64,000 nucleotides of DNA from Lethocerus indicus. Lineage: Eukaryota > Arthropoda > Insecta > Hemiptera > Belostomatidae. Below are positions 11,571-28,800 of the stretch, piece after piece (the stretch's first letter is position 1; each line of letters starts with the position of its first letter). Location: the NCBI GenBank assembly GCA_019843655.1, contig JACDQD010000005.1, positions 26,546,954 to 26,610,953 of the forward strand, in the 5' to 3' direction. The position numbers and the translations under genes are program-made. The notes beneath the pieces are model-generated. The model saw only the letters and a program-made list of their open reading frames with translations. It was not told the origin of the DNA and did no database searches.

Positions 11571-14500
11571 ATGAAGCTTGCATCCTTTTTAAGGCTTAGC
11601 GCTAAGGACTTTTCGATTGTTTGTAGTACGTTTTAATCATTTTCATATGAATGTAGATAATGGTTTTTCTACGCAAAAATAATCTTCATATTCTTATACA
11701 GCTTAAACGATTATCCATTTTATAATATTGTATTGTTTTATATTGAGCATCTTCGGTATTAAGGGTTGGATCATTTTTAGGGTTCACTCACACAGCAGCA
11801 AATGAGCAATCGAAGACTGATATTCAGCGACAGAATAGCATCTTTAATGCAGAATTGGCCAAGCAAAATAACAGTGTCGGTAGAATAGAAAAAATTGATG
11901 TCGCTTATGAAGGGCCACCTGAGCCCTGTAAACTTATGATGAATAAATATTTGTCGACACCGTTGAATTGCGCACAACGTATGCCAGAATTGTTTCTCGA
12001 GTGAATTCTTGCATTTGTATTTATAAACTTATAACAATATCCTTCTCTTCTCTAGATATTTCTGAATGGACAGTCAAAACTAGTGCATTAGCATTGGTAA
12101 ACAAAGATGTATGGGATATGAACAGACCATTGGAAAAGGATTGTGTACTTAAGTTTCTCAAATTCACTGATGCTGATCCCTTTTATGTTAACAAGGCATT
12201 TTGGAGGACTTGTTCCTTCCTCTTGGGTGCTGTAATTCAGGATGCTTTCAATTCTCACATCAATGTATCACTTCATAGTTTTCCTTCACCAAATGGTAAT
12301 TTATTCAAATTTTATTTATTATTTATTGCACGATTAGACAGGTTAATTTAAATTGTAAATCACGCAATCATAAAGGCATTAGTACATTGTTTATTTGTTC
12401 ATTAATACAAAAATGAACATTTGTATTTTAAAATTTTCTTGTTCACTTATGTGGCACTTTTCTACTAATTGATATTCATTTGTAATATGACAAAGTGCAA
12501 TGGATATCTAATATATTTGAATTTAAACAATACAGGTAATTTAGATAGGATACATATTAAACACTGTAAAACTAAAAAAACATTTTGTTGAATATATTAT
12601 TAGATATGAACTGTTGCAGTGAACAGTGGGAGTTTTGTATACGATGCCTGTCTGAGCCTCGATAACTGGAAGCCAACTCTAGATGAGTTGAGAACTCTTT
12701 CGGCCCAGATGATGCGTCTGGCACAACAAGAATTACCAGTTGAAAGGCTTGAGGTCAGCCAGGATGTGGCCAAAGATATATTTTTGAACAATCGATTTAA
12801 ACTGCAACAAATACCGGACATAGCGAGTGGCCCAGGCAAGTAAAAAAATGTAGTACATGTACATTCATGTTTTTTTGGGACTGGTAAATAGCAGTTGTCA
12901 TCTGCATTGTTAGATTTAATAGGTACAAATTAACAAATATACCACCATATATTACTAACTTGGTTGTCCTGGAAAAATGGGGCAATAGAATAAAAGGTTT
13001 GCTTTCTTCTTTCACCATATTTTCTTATTGATTTGTCCTTTTATTGAAGGGTGCTTTCAAGGTGAACAATTGAGTTGTCTATACACCCAAGAATAAATAC
13101 TCCCCTACTGGTAAAATCTATCAAGTCAACAGACTCTATATAAGAACCAGTACAGACACCATTCTCTCTCTCTTCATTAGATAATGAAGCTCGGTCAATA
13201 TTGTGGTTTTTGCCCCAATTATAGAAAATTAATTATAATTAAATAACAGTTTTAAATTAGTAACACAACATAATAATAACTTCTGGCTAATTTTCATTTG
13301 GAAATATTAAAAAAATAATTAAAAATTTAAAACAACAGATTTAAAACAAATTTAAATGTATTCATTTCATTAGGTGTGATTAATATTTGTTACAATTTTT
13401 ATAGTTCATTTTAATTGGGAATGTTGAAAATATAATGATATATAAATATTGCAAGCATTTATAAAACTCCTTTCATAATTATATACATTACGGAATTAAA
13501 TTCATAAAGCATTGAAATTAAAAGTTTCCAGTCCACCTCCATTATCCAGAGCCTAAATATAGTCCTATATTTTGAAGATTAATCTCAGGTCTCCTGGTAC
13601 ATAAGGCCATAGCCTTACAAAGACCTGATTAAAAAGATAATCATCAAGTACACTTCCCTAATAAATAAGTAGAATATTAACATAATATAAACAGAAAAAA
13701 AATTATAATGTGACCTTTCATTTTATACAACTTATGAGTTTGTTGAATTTCAGATCCCAAACTGATTGAAAGAAATGAAAAAACCTATTAATAAGCCTGG
13801 TTTTATTATTATTATTATTATTTACATGATTGTTTTTATTCATGTTGTTAATTATAGTTGTTGAGTTAAATGAACTTTATCTATATTTTCCTAAAATGCT
13901 AAGGCTTATTTTTCATTAACCAGATTTTTTCTTCTAGGAGGAAAACTGGTGTTGTATAGAGTTGGTTCTCATATAGACATCAGTAAAGGTCCAATGGTAG
14001 GGAATTCATCATTCGTTGGACGTTGCTCTATAACAGCTGTAAGTTAGATAGAACAGCTGAAATATTTTCAGAATTATAAGAAACATTTTTTGTTAATTAT
14101 GTATTTACAAGTTAATAATACTAAAAAATCATTCTGAATTTCATTGAAATTGAGAAATGTTTGCATGTAATCCGGCAGGAATATAGTTTTTATTATTTTT
14201 ATTAGGTTCATCATATTGAATCAGATGATGGCAAATTGTATCGATTTCAAGGAATTGCGCTCCCAAAGGGTATATTGGTATGTATTATTATTATTAAGTT
14301 AAGTTACATTTTACAATCTGTTTAAACATAAAAATATATTGTTTTATTTTTTCTAACAGCTGAACCATTTTGCATATCGTATCTTAGAAGAAAGGGCTAC
14401 AAAATTGGTGAGTAAATTATTTTTTAAAGACACCTTTCAAATACAAAATATTTAAAATGTGAGGTAAAATTACAGTCAATGGACCTGGGGGTTCTCTCAC

Positions 14501-14780
14501 TTCTACATCTAGTTTTGACCCATATTCCTAATATATATTCCTACCACCCAAATCCCCCACTACAAACCATAAGGGGAGTATGAAAGTAGCTAAACAGTGG
14601 AAATTCAAATATATGTAAGACTTAACTGTATTATTAGTTATATTTTATACAACCTAACCAGGCCTGGGTGCCTGGTTCATACTGAGAATCAGCCAAATGT
14701 GATTCAGTTAAATTTTTTTCTTGTTGCAGAATACCAGGAAAGTTCCCAGTGACCCACAAATTGAAGAATACACTAGATAA
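11571..14780 (+). CDS. MRPL39: Mitochondrial large-subunit ribosomal protein mL39
   Basis: mL39 is a mitoribosome component related to the N-terminal TGS and editing-like domains of threonyl-tRNA synthetase. Eight exons: 11571-11622, 11781-11978, 12056-12295, 12620-12835, 13938-14038, 14206-14277, 14360-14407 and 14730-14780, coding for 325 aa (human 338). Family landmarks are MNKYLSTPLNCAQHISEW, the ALVNKDVWDMNRPL block, DPFYVNKAFWRTCSFLLG and the later SHIDISKGPMV. The first exon, MKLASFLRLSAKDFSIV, has mitochondrial presequence character; its GTAGTA donor is the least certain junction. Exon 4 ends at a GCAAGT donor, because a GT donor there would give a stop codon in the next exon. The following acceptor has two possible AGs three bases apart (13937 and 13940). 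No catalytic synthetase domain is present, as expected. Confidence 0.93.
12947..13283 (-). pseudogene. Dead duplicate of DIS3L2 exon 3 inside an MRPL39 intron
   Basis: This stretch of the fourth MRPL39 intron matches 7637-7946, which holds DIS3L2 exon 3 and the intron sequence on its 5' side, in the same orientation. Shared runs include CCTACTGGTAAAATCTA and CAAGTCAACAGACTCTATAT. Read on the minus strand it still gives a peptide similar to the exon 3 product (LPHFSR for LPHSSR, then LVI). The splice acceptor has changed from TTAG to TTGG, and several small indels disrupt the frame, so it cannot be a working exon. It is probably a local segmental duplication over about 5.3 kb. Confidence 0.85.
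14484..14695 (+). repeat. Interspersed repeat, copy 1
   Basis: Lies in the last intron of MRPL39. It matches 49622-49835 in the same orientation. Shared runs include ACTTCTACATCTAGTTTTGA, GGAATTCAAATATA-like sequence, TTAGTTATATTTTATA and an end near TTCATACTG. No open frame, terminal inverted repeat or tail was recognised, so the class is unknown. Confidence 0.75.
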
Positions 14781-16002
14781 TAATATTTGTAGATTATAAA
14801 TATGTGTTTGGTTTTATAGTAATTGAAGAATTATTAAAGTTAACATAATATGCTAGTTTGAATTTTTATTTCTCCAAACTGTTATTTGAAGAAATTATTT
14901 GTAAACATTTTTTGAACACATGTACAAAGAAACATGTATTGAAAATAAACATATACATGTAATTCATGTACAAAAATTTGCAAAGGTACTTAAGGACATT
15001 TGGGAGTTATTTTAATACAGAGAAGAGTGTTTAAATTTATTGGTTTTTAATATTGTTTCTGTTCTATTTTGTTAAATTTTGTGATTTAATATAAATTATA
15101 ATTATTTGAATCAAACTTGCAAAGATTGAATCAATCTTTTTGTTTAATATGTGGTATTAGATCCAAAAAATTAAAATAGAAGATATCATGAAGCGACTAA
15201 ATTATTAAATTTAATTGAGAATACCACTAATGATTTAAGCTTTTGATATTCAATGTTGCTTTGAGGGGGTTTATAGAATTGGTACCACAGTTTAAATTCT
15301 TGAATTGGGTTGTAGGAAACAAGATATGTACTGAGATTTAAAGTTGTGTATGGCTTGAACCTCTTTGGGATGTTGAATGTGGGTATAATTTTATATCAAT
15401 GAAAACCTGCTGGAAGGATGGAGTAAGTGCGAATTTAAATTTAAGTAAGGATTATTATTCATATGTTTATTCAGCTGAAGATGTAAGTATTAAGTAGTAA
15501 CATAATATTTGAGATGTGTAGGATACATTTGTCATAAGAGTTATTATTAAGATCGATTTCATTTATAATTATTATTTGGTTAGCTTTAAAAATCATATTG
15601 ACTCCAAAATTATTGTTTAATAACTCACAAACGCTCGGTATTATTAAATGTCAATATCACAGAAATATCGATATCTTGATTTGTAAAAGAAAATTTATAA
15701 ACGATTTTGCTTTAATTTTTTAATAAACACTAAAATTTTTTAGATTATTAAAATTGTATTCACGAGTAAGTATTTCTCAAGTATTTTTTTGCTGTCATGT
15801 TGGTCACATTGAAGTTGGGTTTTCAGTTTTGTTTACATTCTTAACGACTTCTCTGTGAAACTTGTTTGATACCCTTCTGTTAACTCCATCAGTTCCCGCA
15901 TTTGTATTATAGCTTAAACAAAAATGTAACCACAAAAAAAGGATCGAACAGTTATGAAGAAGTCTGTTAATTCGTGAGGTCGTTAGGAAACATTGTCTAA
16001 AT

Positions 16003-18081
16003 ATGCCGGTGGATTTGACTAGGTTGACTGAAGGTTGGCTGGAACTGGAAAGCGACCCCGGCCTCTTCACCCTTCTGCTCGAGGACTTTGGCGTCAAGGG
16101 GGTACGATTTGCAAAAAAAGATAGAAAGCCCCGTTTACGGTTTTATTTTCTTATTTAGGTAACTGGCATTTAATACTAGCATGATCTTAGCAGTAAACCA
16201 GAAGGTTCAAAATATGTCAACATATGCAATATACTTTGGGTAGAGGGGTCCTCTTTATCATTGAGTGATCTTATAAGACTCCACCAATTAAGGCAGGTAC
16301 TTATTTGGATTGATAATTTAGATGTCCATCTAGTAAAGTATATCAAGATAAAAAGACTAGGTGATAATAAATAACATTTATGAAATAATCCTTATTTGTC
16401 AAGGACTCTGGCTTGATATTTCTCCATTAATGAAGTACAGTTGTCATAATTAGTGTCATATATAGTATGTATTAGGTCCCCCATAAATCTAAACTTACTT
16501 CTGAGATTCTGTCTTGTATTATAGAAGAAAATTTTGTCCATTCATTTGTTACCTGTTGTTTTCCTGTAGTATAAGACATATTGAAGGATAACAGGCCAAT
16601 GCACAGGAACTAGACACCACTATCATTACCATTATAGGGCAGTAAGGATTTAACTTTTAGCCACTTAATATTTTATATTGAACATTTGTATTCTCAAATC
16701 AGGTGGAATGAAGAAAGGAGATCAAGAAGGAAGATTGTTGATCAGAATGAGATGTTCGTCAAAGATGAAGAGATCGTGAATGGTATATTTTTCGCTCAGC
16801 AGATGGTTCCGAATAGCTGCGCCACCCACTCGCTTCTTTCAGTTCTCCTCAATTGTCCCAGCCTGCACTTGGGTTCAACATTGACCAGACTTAAAAATCA
16901 CACCTCAGGGATGAATCCGGAGAACAAAGGCTGGGCTATCGGTAACACCCCAGAGCTTGCCCGAGCACACAACTCGCATGCCAACCCACAGGCCAAGCGG
17001 AGATTTGATAAATCATCCGGTGTGAGTACAGGAAGGTAACCAGAAAATCAGATTATAATTGTACAAGATATATATACATATTGAGTCTGTGCATGTTATT
17101 GTAGTTTCACAAGCTGTTGTATTGTACAAACGTTTCAATTGTAGGTTCACAGGTGAAGCTTACCACTTTGTAAGCTATGTGCCTATAAATGGCCATCTGT
17201 TTGAACTAGATGGCCTGAAACCTTCTCCAATCGACCATGGGCCTTGGTCATCTGAGAATAACTTGGATTGGACTGATAAATTCAACAAAGTGATAGAAGA
17301 TAGATTAGGAGAGAAATTTAACGACATTAGGTTTAACTTGATGGCTGTAGTTCCTGACAAAAGGTTAGCGCTTACTCACAAGCTAAACACTTTGAGAACC
17401 AATAAACAAATAGTGTTGGATGCATTGCAACATTTGGTCATCAGTGATGACAAACAGAAAAGCGACGGTGATGGGGATCAGGAAGAAGAGATATCGTTGG
17501 TACTGGGTGAAGAGGTGAGAGACTATACCTCACCAATTGTATTGCATACTACTTCCTCCTCTTCGTCGCCTTCTTCTTCTGCAATTGACACCCAGCATGA
17601 TTCTACCAAAGATTTCAACAAATATGTAGTGATAAGGGTGTCCAGGGTGGGAGGCGGCGATAACACTGAGATGTCCACCGCTGAATCAGAAAATAACGGA
17701 GACAATGGAGAATCAGTGTCGAAAAAGCATACATTCGCCCCCAAAGACCTGCTTGCCCTACTCAAAAATCTTGAATCTGAGGTCAGCCTGTGTGAAAATA
17801 ACTTGAGAGACGAGAATGATAAAAGGAAGAAGTACAAAATCGATGATTGCAGAAGAACACACAATTACGATGAATTTATTTGTACTTTCCTTTCGATGTT
17901 GGCCGAACAGGGGAAATTGGCAGATCTTGTTCAGCCCCATATGCCACTCTTACAGAAGAAAACCTCGGGTGGAGGTGGAGGCGGTGGCGTACCCATTAGG
18001 GTTGTTGTCAAATCTTCATCCAGTAAAAGGCCAGGTGATAGAGTTACCAAAAAGAAAGCCAGACACCGTAAAAGGAAATAA
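16003..18081 (+). CDS. calypso: Ubiquitin C-terminal hydrolase calypso/BAP1, with an apparent frameshift in exon 1
   Basis: Catalytic subunit of the Polycomb PR-DUB complex, which removes ubiquitin from histone H2A together with Asx. Exons: 16003-16158, 16703-17035 and 17145-18081, about 475 aa (Drosophila about 470). The UCH domain starts with [20 protein letters not shown]. The active-site Cys is in [16 protein letters not shown], the His in [11 protein letters not shown] and the Asp in [17 protein letters not shown] Ser-rich linker ([13 protein letters not shown]) precedes the C-terminal ULD, seen as [12 protein letters not shown] to [20 protein letters not shown] lysine/arginine-rich tail ([10 protein letters not shown]) follows, as expected for nucleosome binding. 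In exon 1 the frame up to GVKG (16101) and the frame giving YDLQ through PVYGFIFLF (from 16103) differ by one base, and the family's VQVEEI is missing between them. See the finding on this. The rest of the gene is intact. Confidence 0.93.
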
Positions 18082-18594
18082 ATTTGTTTTTTAATTTCAA
18101 AGTTTATAGGTAAGAAGTGTATAGATGACTTACGAGTTTTGTGGATTACTCAGAATCCATTGATTACATTATCAACACTAAAGGTTGTGCTCTGTAGTGA
18201 ATGTTGATTAAAGATCTATTTTTAAATAGCTTTGTATTAATACTTTCTTTTAACTCTTTTATATAAAGTTTTGCCACGGTTATTAAACATATTCGATGAA
18301 TCTAAAATAATGTATGAAGTCATGAAATAGTTGCCTGAATTTTTAACTGTGGTACTAATTTTCTAGATATAATGGAATACATTGGTTATTTCGTGGCATT
18401 AATTATAAAAATTTGTTCTGTCCTCTTCCATCACATTTGATACCTGTGTGTAGAAAAAAATGTGAAGTGCACATTGTAATTATAATGAAACAAAATAAAA
18501 GCCAAGTAAGTAAGTAATATTAAGTATTCCAGATACGTTTTCTGTTTAAAATTCCCACTCACATGTTTAAATAAAAGTAATATTGAAACAAACA

Positions 18595-18615
18595 AACACA
18601 CACACACACTATATA

Positions 18616-18669
<54 letters not shown>
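18595..18669. repeat. (CA)n(AT)n microsatellite
   Basis: A short CA run passes into about 50 bp of nearly pure AT dinucleotides downstream of calypso. Confidence 0.95.
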
Positions 18670-18675
<6 letters not shown>

Positions 18676-19589
18676 ATTACAATAATTTTATAGTATACAC
18701 ATATACAATCAAATAATAATCTTCTTTAAAAGTAAATTTTAAATGACTAAATCTAAAACTATCGGTAACTTATAAAAATTCAGATAGAAATATAAATTCA
18801 TCAAATTATTTTAATTTATACAGTCTTAGAATTAACAAATGTACACAATTGATTGCTTTGTAAGAGGCAATGCAGTTGTTAATTTATATATAAATTAACC
18901 AGAAAATAATTATAAAGGCTAATTTTATCCTTAATATATTGCTATTTCAAATATATTATTTAAATAATTATTCCACAATGACAGGAGGGCAATACAATTG
19001 TAATAGGGATTTTTATTTATAAAAAAAATGTATTCAGCCTATAAGCTATAAAAATATTGTAATAAAGTTTTATTATTAATATATAACCTTCCTTAATCTA
19101 TTCATGTATTTATTAATGCATTTATAAATATAAATACAACTCAAAGAGAAATGACTGCCATAATCTTTTTTTAATTTGTCAATAAATACACTATGCCTTA
19201 AATAGTGCAATAATAAATGTCTATATCTTAATTCCAATTCCTAGAAAATGCATTAAAATATTGATTTCAGATGATTATCTTTTCTGTTAACAGATAAAAT
19301 ACAATCATTAGTAATTTTAGGTTACATTATTAACCTACTAGTTTGTACTTTAGATGTTACTAGTTATAAGCCATAAAAGTGCACGCATGATGCAATTTAC
19401 TAGACAAATGTTTATTACAACAAAGTTAATGCAGGATGAAACTAAACAAATTAACTAACAAATCAAATTTATCATCCATATTACACCCTTTGTCACAACC
19501 AATATTTCATCCTTTTTTCTTGTTTCCTATATACCAATAAGGTTGCTTATGTGCTTATGGGTCGCTGGGTTAGGAGAACACTACCTGCG

Positions 19590-19700
19590 AGAATGTATTT
19601 GCGATCCATCTTTCAAATTGTATTTAACATAGCATCCTTGGGTATAGCCCGATTTGAACCAGCACAATTGTGGTTCCAAATGTCCACCGCAGCCCCTGTA
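19590..19700 (-). repeat. Possible tRNA-derived SINE fragment
   Basis: On the minus strand, GGTTCAAATCG at 19660-19650 matches the Pol III B-box pattern well. GCTGCGGTGGACA about 35 bp upstream is only a weak A-box candidate. The 3' part contains AAGGATGC, loosely similar to AGGATGC at the same relative place in the element near position 480. Evidence is limited to these motifs. Confidence 0.3.
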
Positions 19701-20801
19701 TTTAATGTAATTTAGACTTCTATTTAGGATTTCAAAATAATTTTTCTACAACCAAATTACTCACAGTTAAATACTAGACCCTCCAATTTCTATGTGGGGG
19801 AAACAAATTTCACTGTGTAGCTGTGTAGCACTTCTGTACATGTAATAGTACAGAGTCAGTGTTCAATAAAAGGGGAGAGACAAGAAACCAATACCTGGTT
19901 TATACTATCCACCCCAATCGCACAGTAGCTAAGCTAAAGACTAGAAATATTAATATTTATTTTTTTCTATAAGACGTTCCCTGTCTAATTTTGAACTCTT
20001 TTCTGGTATTGAATAAAATTGTCAATATAGATTCAATACTGCTGTAACATTATTTGCAGTGCTTATAAGGTGCTTATCCTGTGTCTGAGGTACAAGGTGA
20101 AGAATCATTGTGGCTGATGTTAGCACTATCACTTGATGAACTGTTTGCCCTCTTTAATGATAAACCAACACCTATGCTATCATCTGCAGATCAAACATTA
20201 AAAACTTATTTAAATCAGTGAGTATTGTTACAATATTAAACTAAAATAACAAAATTCAAATTAAGAAAAATTTTTGGTAATAACAATTCAATAATTATAT
20301 AGAATGATCTATTGCTAGCCATAACTAATATTTTTAATTCTCAAGAAGTAACATCCTCTGCAAGTACAGTAATTTTGAGAATCTAAACATTCTTGAGATA
20401 TATATTTAACCACAATAAGCAACACCTTCCTAGTACCCATAATATTTGTATATTGAAAGAGGGAAAAGAAATATGAGGTGAGGGTCAGAAAATGGAAAAT
20501 ATCTCAAGAGGACATTGATATAAATCTAAATCTTTATGTGCCTCAATAAGCATAAATGATAAATAAAATATTCATATAAATAAATAAAATATACATATAA
20601 AATAATATATAAAGGTTTTGAAAGGGTCTAAGCAAATCCAAGCATTAAAATAGAACACATATAGACCTATGATGTGATGATAGAACTATGGAACTGGAGT
20701 CATCAAATTGTAATTACCAATATCAATTTGTATTTTCATACGTCTGGGTACATTTTTAGAGAAAACTAGTTAAACTTGATAGAACTTAAAAATATGAAAT
20801 T

Positions 20802-21784
20802 TCAATAATAACCTTGGTTACCCTGAGATGATCCTTTATTGGTCTGCACTTTAATATCATTCCCATTTGAGGTATTGGGACTTTCAACTGTGCTCCCTTC
20901 ATTGTCGTCTTTACTTGCTTCCATTGCTAAAAATATATAATGCCAGAAATGTAATAGCAAAACCAAATTACACCTATCGAAAAAAAACAAACATGAATAT
21001 GCAAACCATATCCTATCCAGTTCTAATGGTGTTAACAGAGGCTAGTTAATTGTTAGGACTATTCATTATCTCCACAATTTCATTAACTAGGGTTGGTTCA
21101 ATTAAATTATTTAGAGTAATTACTCTATAAACAACAGAAAAAAATATCTAGAAAAAGCAAAAAGAAAACAGAATGCAAACTAGAAAACAACCAATTTCTG
21201 CCACTCACCAGAAAATGCCTGTGGATATTGAGCACATGTCCTAGTTTTCAAGAGTTGTATTCTCTTGAAAATGCTATCCAAATCTTTCCTCATTTCTATC
21301 AACAACTGCGTATGTTTTTTGAATTCAGCAGATGCCATTTTAAGTCTAGTCATGCAAAGGGTATTACAATTTGCCAACATTTCATTTGTCTTTTCAAATC
21401 TTTGTAACCTAAAACAAATCAAACAAATGTACATCACTATATATGGCGAATAGTGAGGGAGAATCAGTGGGGGCCCCCTGTTCTGTACTTCAACATGAAC
21501 TACTACTCTAGTGTCTCCTGCAAGGAAAATAAGTGATCGGGGACAAAAAACCGCGTTTAAGCGATTAAATTCAATATTACACAGCTCAAGATTTTTAACA
21601 AAACAGCGCAGACATGGACGGTAATACGGAAGGGAACCTACATCTGCTTCTGGGCGCGTATCATCGACTCGACGTCCTGCTGATCAACCATGCCAGCCAA
21701 GCCCTGTATGAAAACTTCGGGGGCCGTGTAGTTCTGGAAACACTCTATGCTCCCGAGATCACTTTCAGGTGTGTTCTCGGCCAT
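20802..21784 (-). CDS. KXD1: KxDL motif-containing protein 1 (BORC/BLOC-1-related subunit)
   Basis: Small coiled-coil subunit of the BORC complex that positions lysosomes through Arl8 and kinesin. Exons: 21642-21784, 21209-21408 and 20802-20926, coding for 155 aa (human 176). The conserved core is QKQMLQRFEKTNEMLANCN and then MRKDLDSIFKRIQLLK, which contains the name-giving K-x-D-L pattern. The C-terminal exon is a polar, low-complexity tail (SPNTSNGNDIKVQTNKGSS), as in other animals. The start codon was chosen because it opens the exon carrying the conserved VDQQDVESMIRAQKQM segment and no upstream in-frame exon was found. Introns are in phases 2 and 1. It is convergent with calypso and in tandem with the aminotransferase gene. 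Confidence 0.93.
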
Positions 21785-22744
21785 GTCTCCCTGGGTTCTA
21801 TTACTATGGACGGCTGAAACTAACTTTTTAAGCCATATTCCCCAACCTATCCCATTCCAACTAACAACCTCCAGCTATCTCGGTTCAAACTTGATACGCC
21901 ATTCAAATAAGAAGGTAACAGTAGTGTACCCTCAGCTGACCGAGTTAACTAACAGAGTCAGTTAATATAAAAACGTTGTAGAAAATAAAATATAATACAC
22001 TGGCCGCGAATAAATAATCGAATATTTAAAAAGGACATTATAAATATATATGTAAAATAGTGAATTAAATTAGGTTAATAACTTAATATAAAGAAAAACG
22101 AATTTAATTAACGTCATCTCTTCTCGTTCTTAACTGCTGTCGTTAAGATATTAAAAATTCTTTTAACTTTTCAATAACAACAAAATGCGACTCTTATTAG
22201 GCTAGGTGTGTGTGTGTGTGTGTATGTGTGTATATATATATATAGTGGGCCAAATTTATTAGTTTTACCGGATATTTAAAGTACTACAATTTTTGAAAAG
22301 GTGACCGAGATTTTGTTCTTGAACTAATAATTCTGTCCAACTTTTTGGGTGGAGCCAATTGTGAAAAACACATCCTCTATATAAATAGGTTTCCTCTTTG
22401 GCATCGAACTAAATAAAGCATAGGCATTATGTAAGGTTAAAATAATTGATTTGATAAATTGATTTAGATAAGTACAGGTTATAAATATCCGTGACCAACT
22501 GAAGATGGTAACATTTTATTGAAATAATATTACACTAGATACAATAATGCCTAAGTACAATAACACTCCATGTAAATAAAAAACTATAAAACAATATATG
22601 AAAATGTACAAATACATTTAATACTTAACAAAAGACCTAGTAGTCGATACATTTGTGCTAGCTCAAAAAAAGTAATTTATGTACATCATAGTCATATAAA
22701 ATATGTCAAAATAATCTCTGAATGATATCGATGGCAAAAATCTA

Positions 22745-22810
<66 letters not shown>

Positions 22811-23103
22811 CAACAATTTCAGTTTTTACAAATAATACAAATAAATTAGACAAACAACCATTGTCATGTGCAGTTAAATTAATGTGACATCCGTGGTAAT
22901 TAGAGAGAAGGCTTGTATCTAACTAGCGGAAATTTCAATTTTACTCTTAATTGTGATGTTTCCCCATACATAAATCTAATTCCTTTAAAATATGCATTAC
23001 AATTTAAACATACTAAAACCTAAACCCACGTTTTCTCATGAATGTTTAGTTGGCAATGTAATGAGTATTAAGGTTTATAAGGTTGATGATTATGAAATAA
23101 AGT
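21785..23103. other. Intergenic region upstream of KXD1 and downstream of the ALT gene
   Basis: Holds the presumed KXD1 promoter near 21790-21990, where base composition is more balanced, then AT-rich sequence with a (GT)n(TA)n run at 22207-22243 and an (AT)n run at 22749-22806. No gene is supported. Confidence 0.6.
22749..22806. repeat. (AT)n microsatellite
   Basis: About 29 uninterrupted AT units in the KXD1-ALT intergenic region. Confidence 0.97.

Positions 23104-28800
<5,697 letters not shown>

Larger units (their letters stand above)
18082..20801. other. Intergenic region between convergent calypso and KXD1
   Basis: 2.7 kb of AT-rich sequence without a supported gene. Possible calypso polyadenylation signals (AATAAA) occur shortly downstream. 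It contains an (AT)n microsatellite at 18610-18669 preceded by a short (CA)n, and a weak SINE-like stretch at 19590-19700. Confidence 0.6.

Noticed and set aside
17523..17864. 113-codon antisense frame within calypso
   Set aside because: It is the shadow of the coding strand of a well-supported exon.
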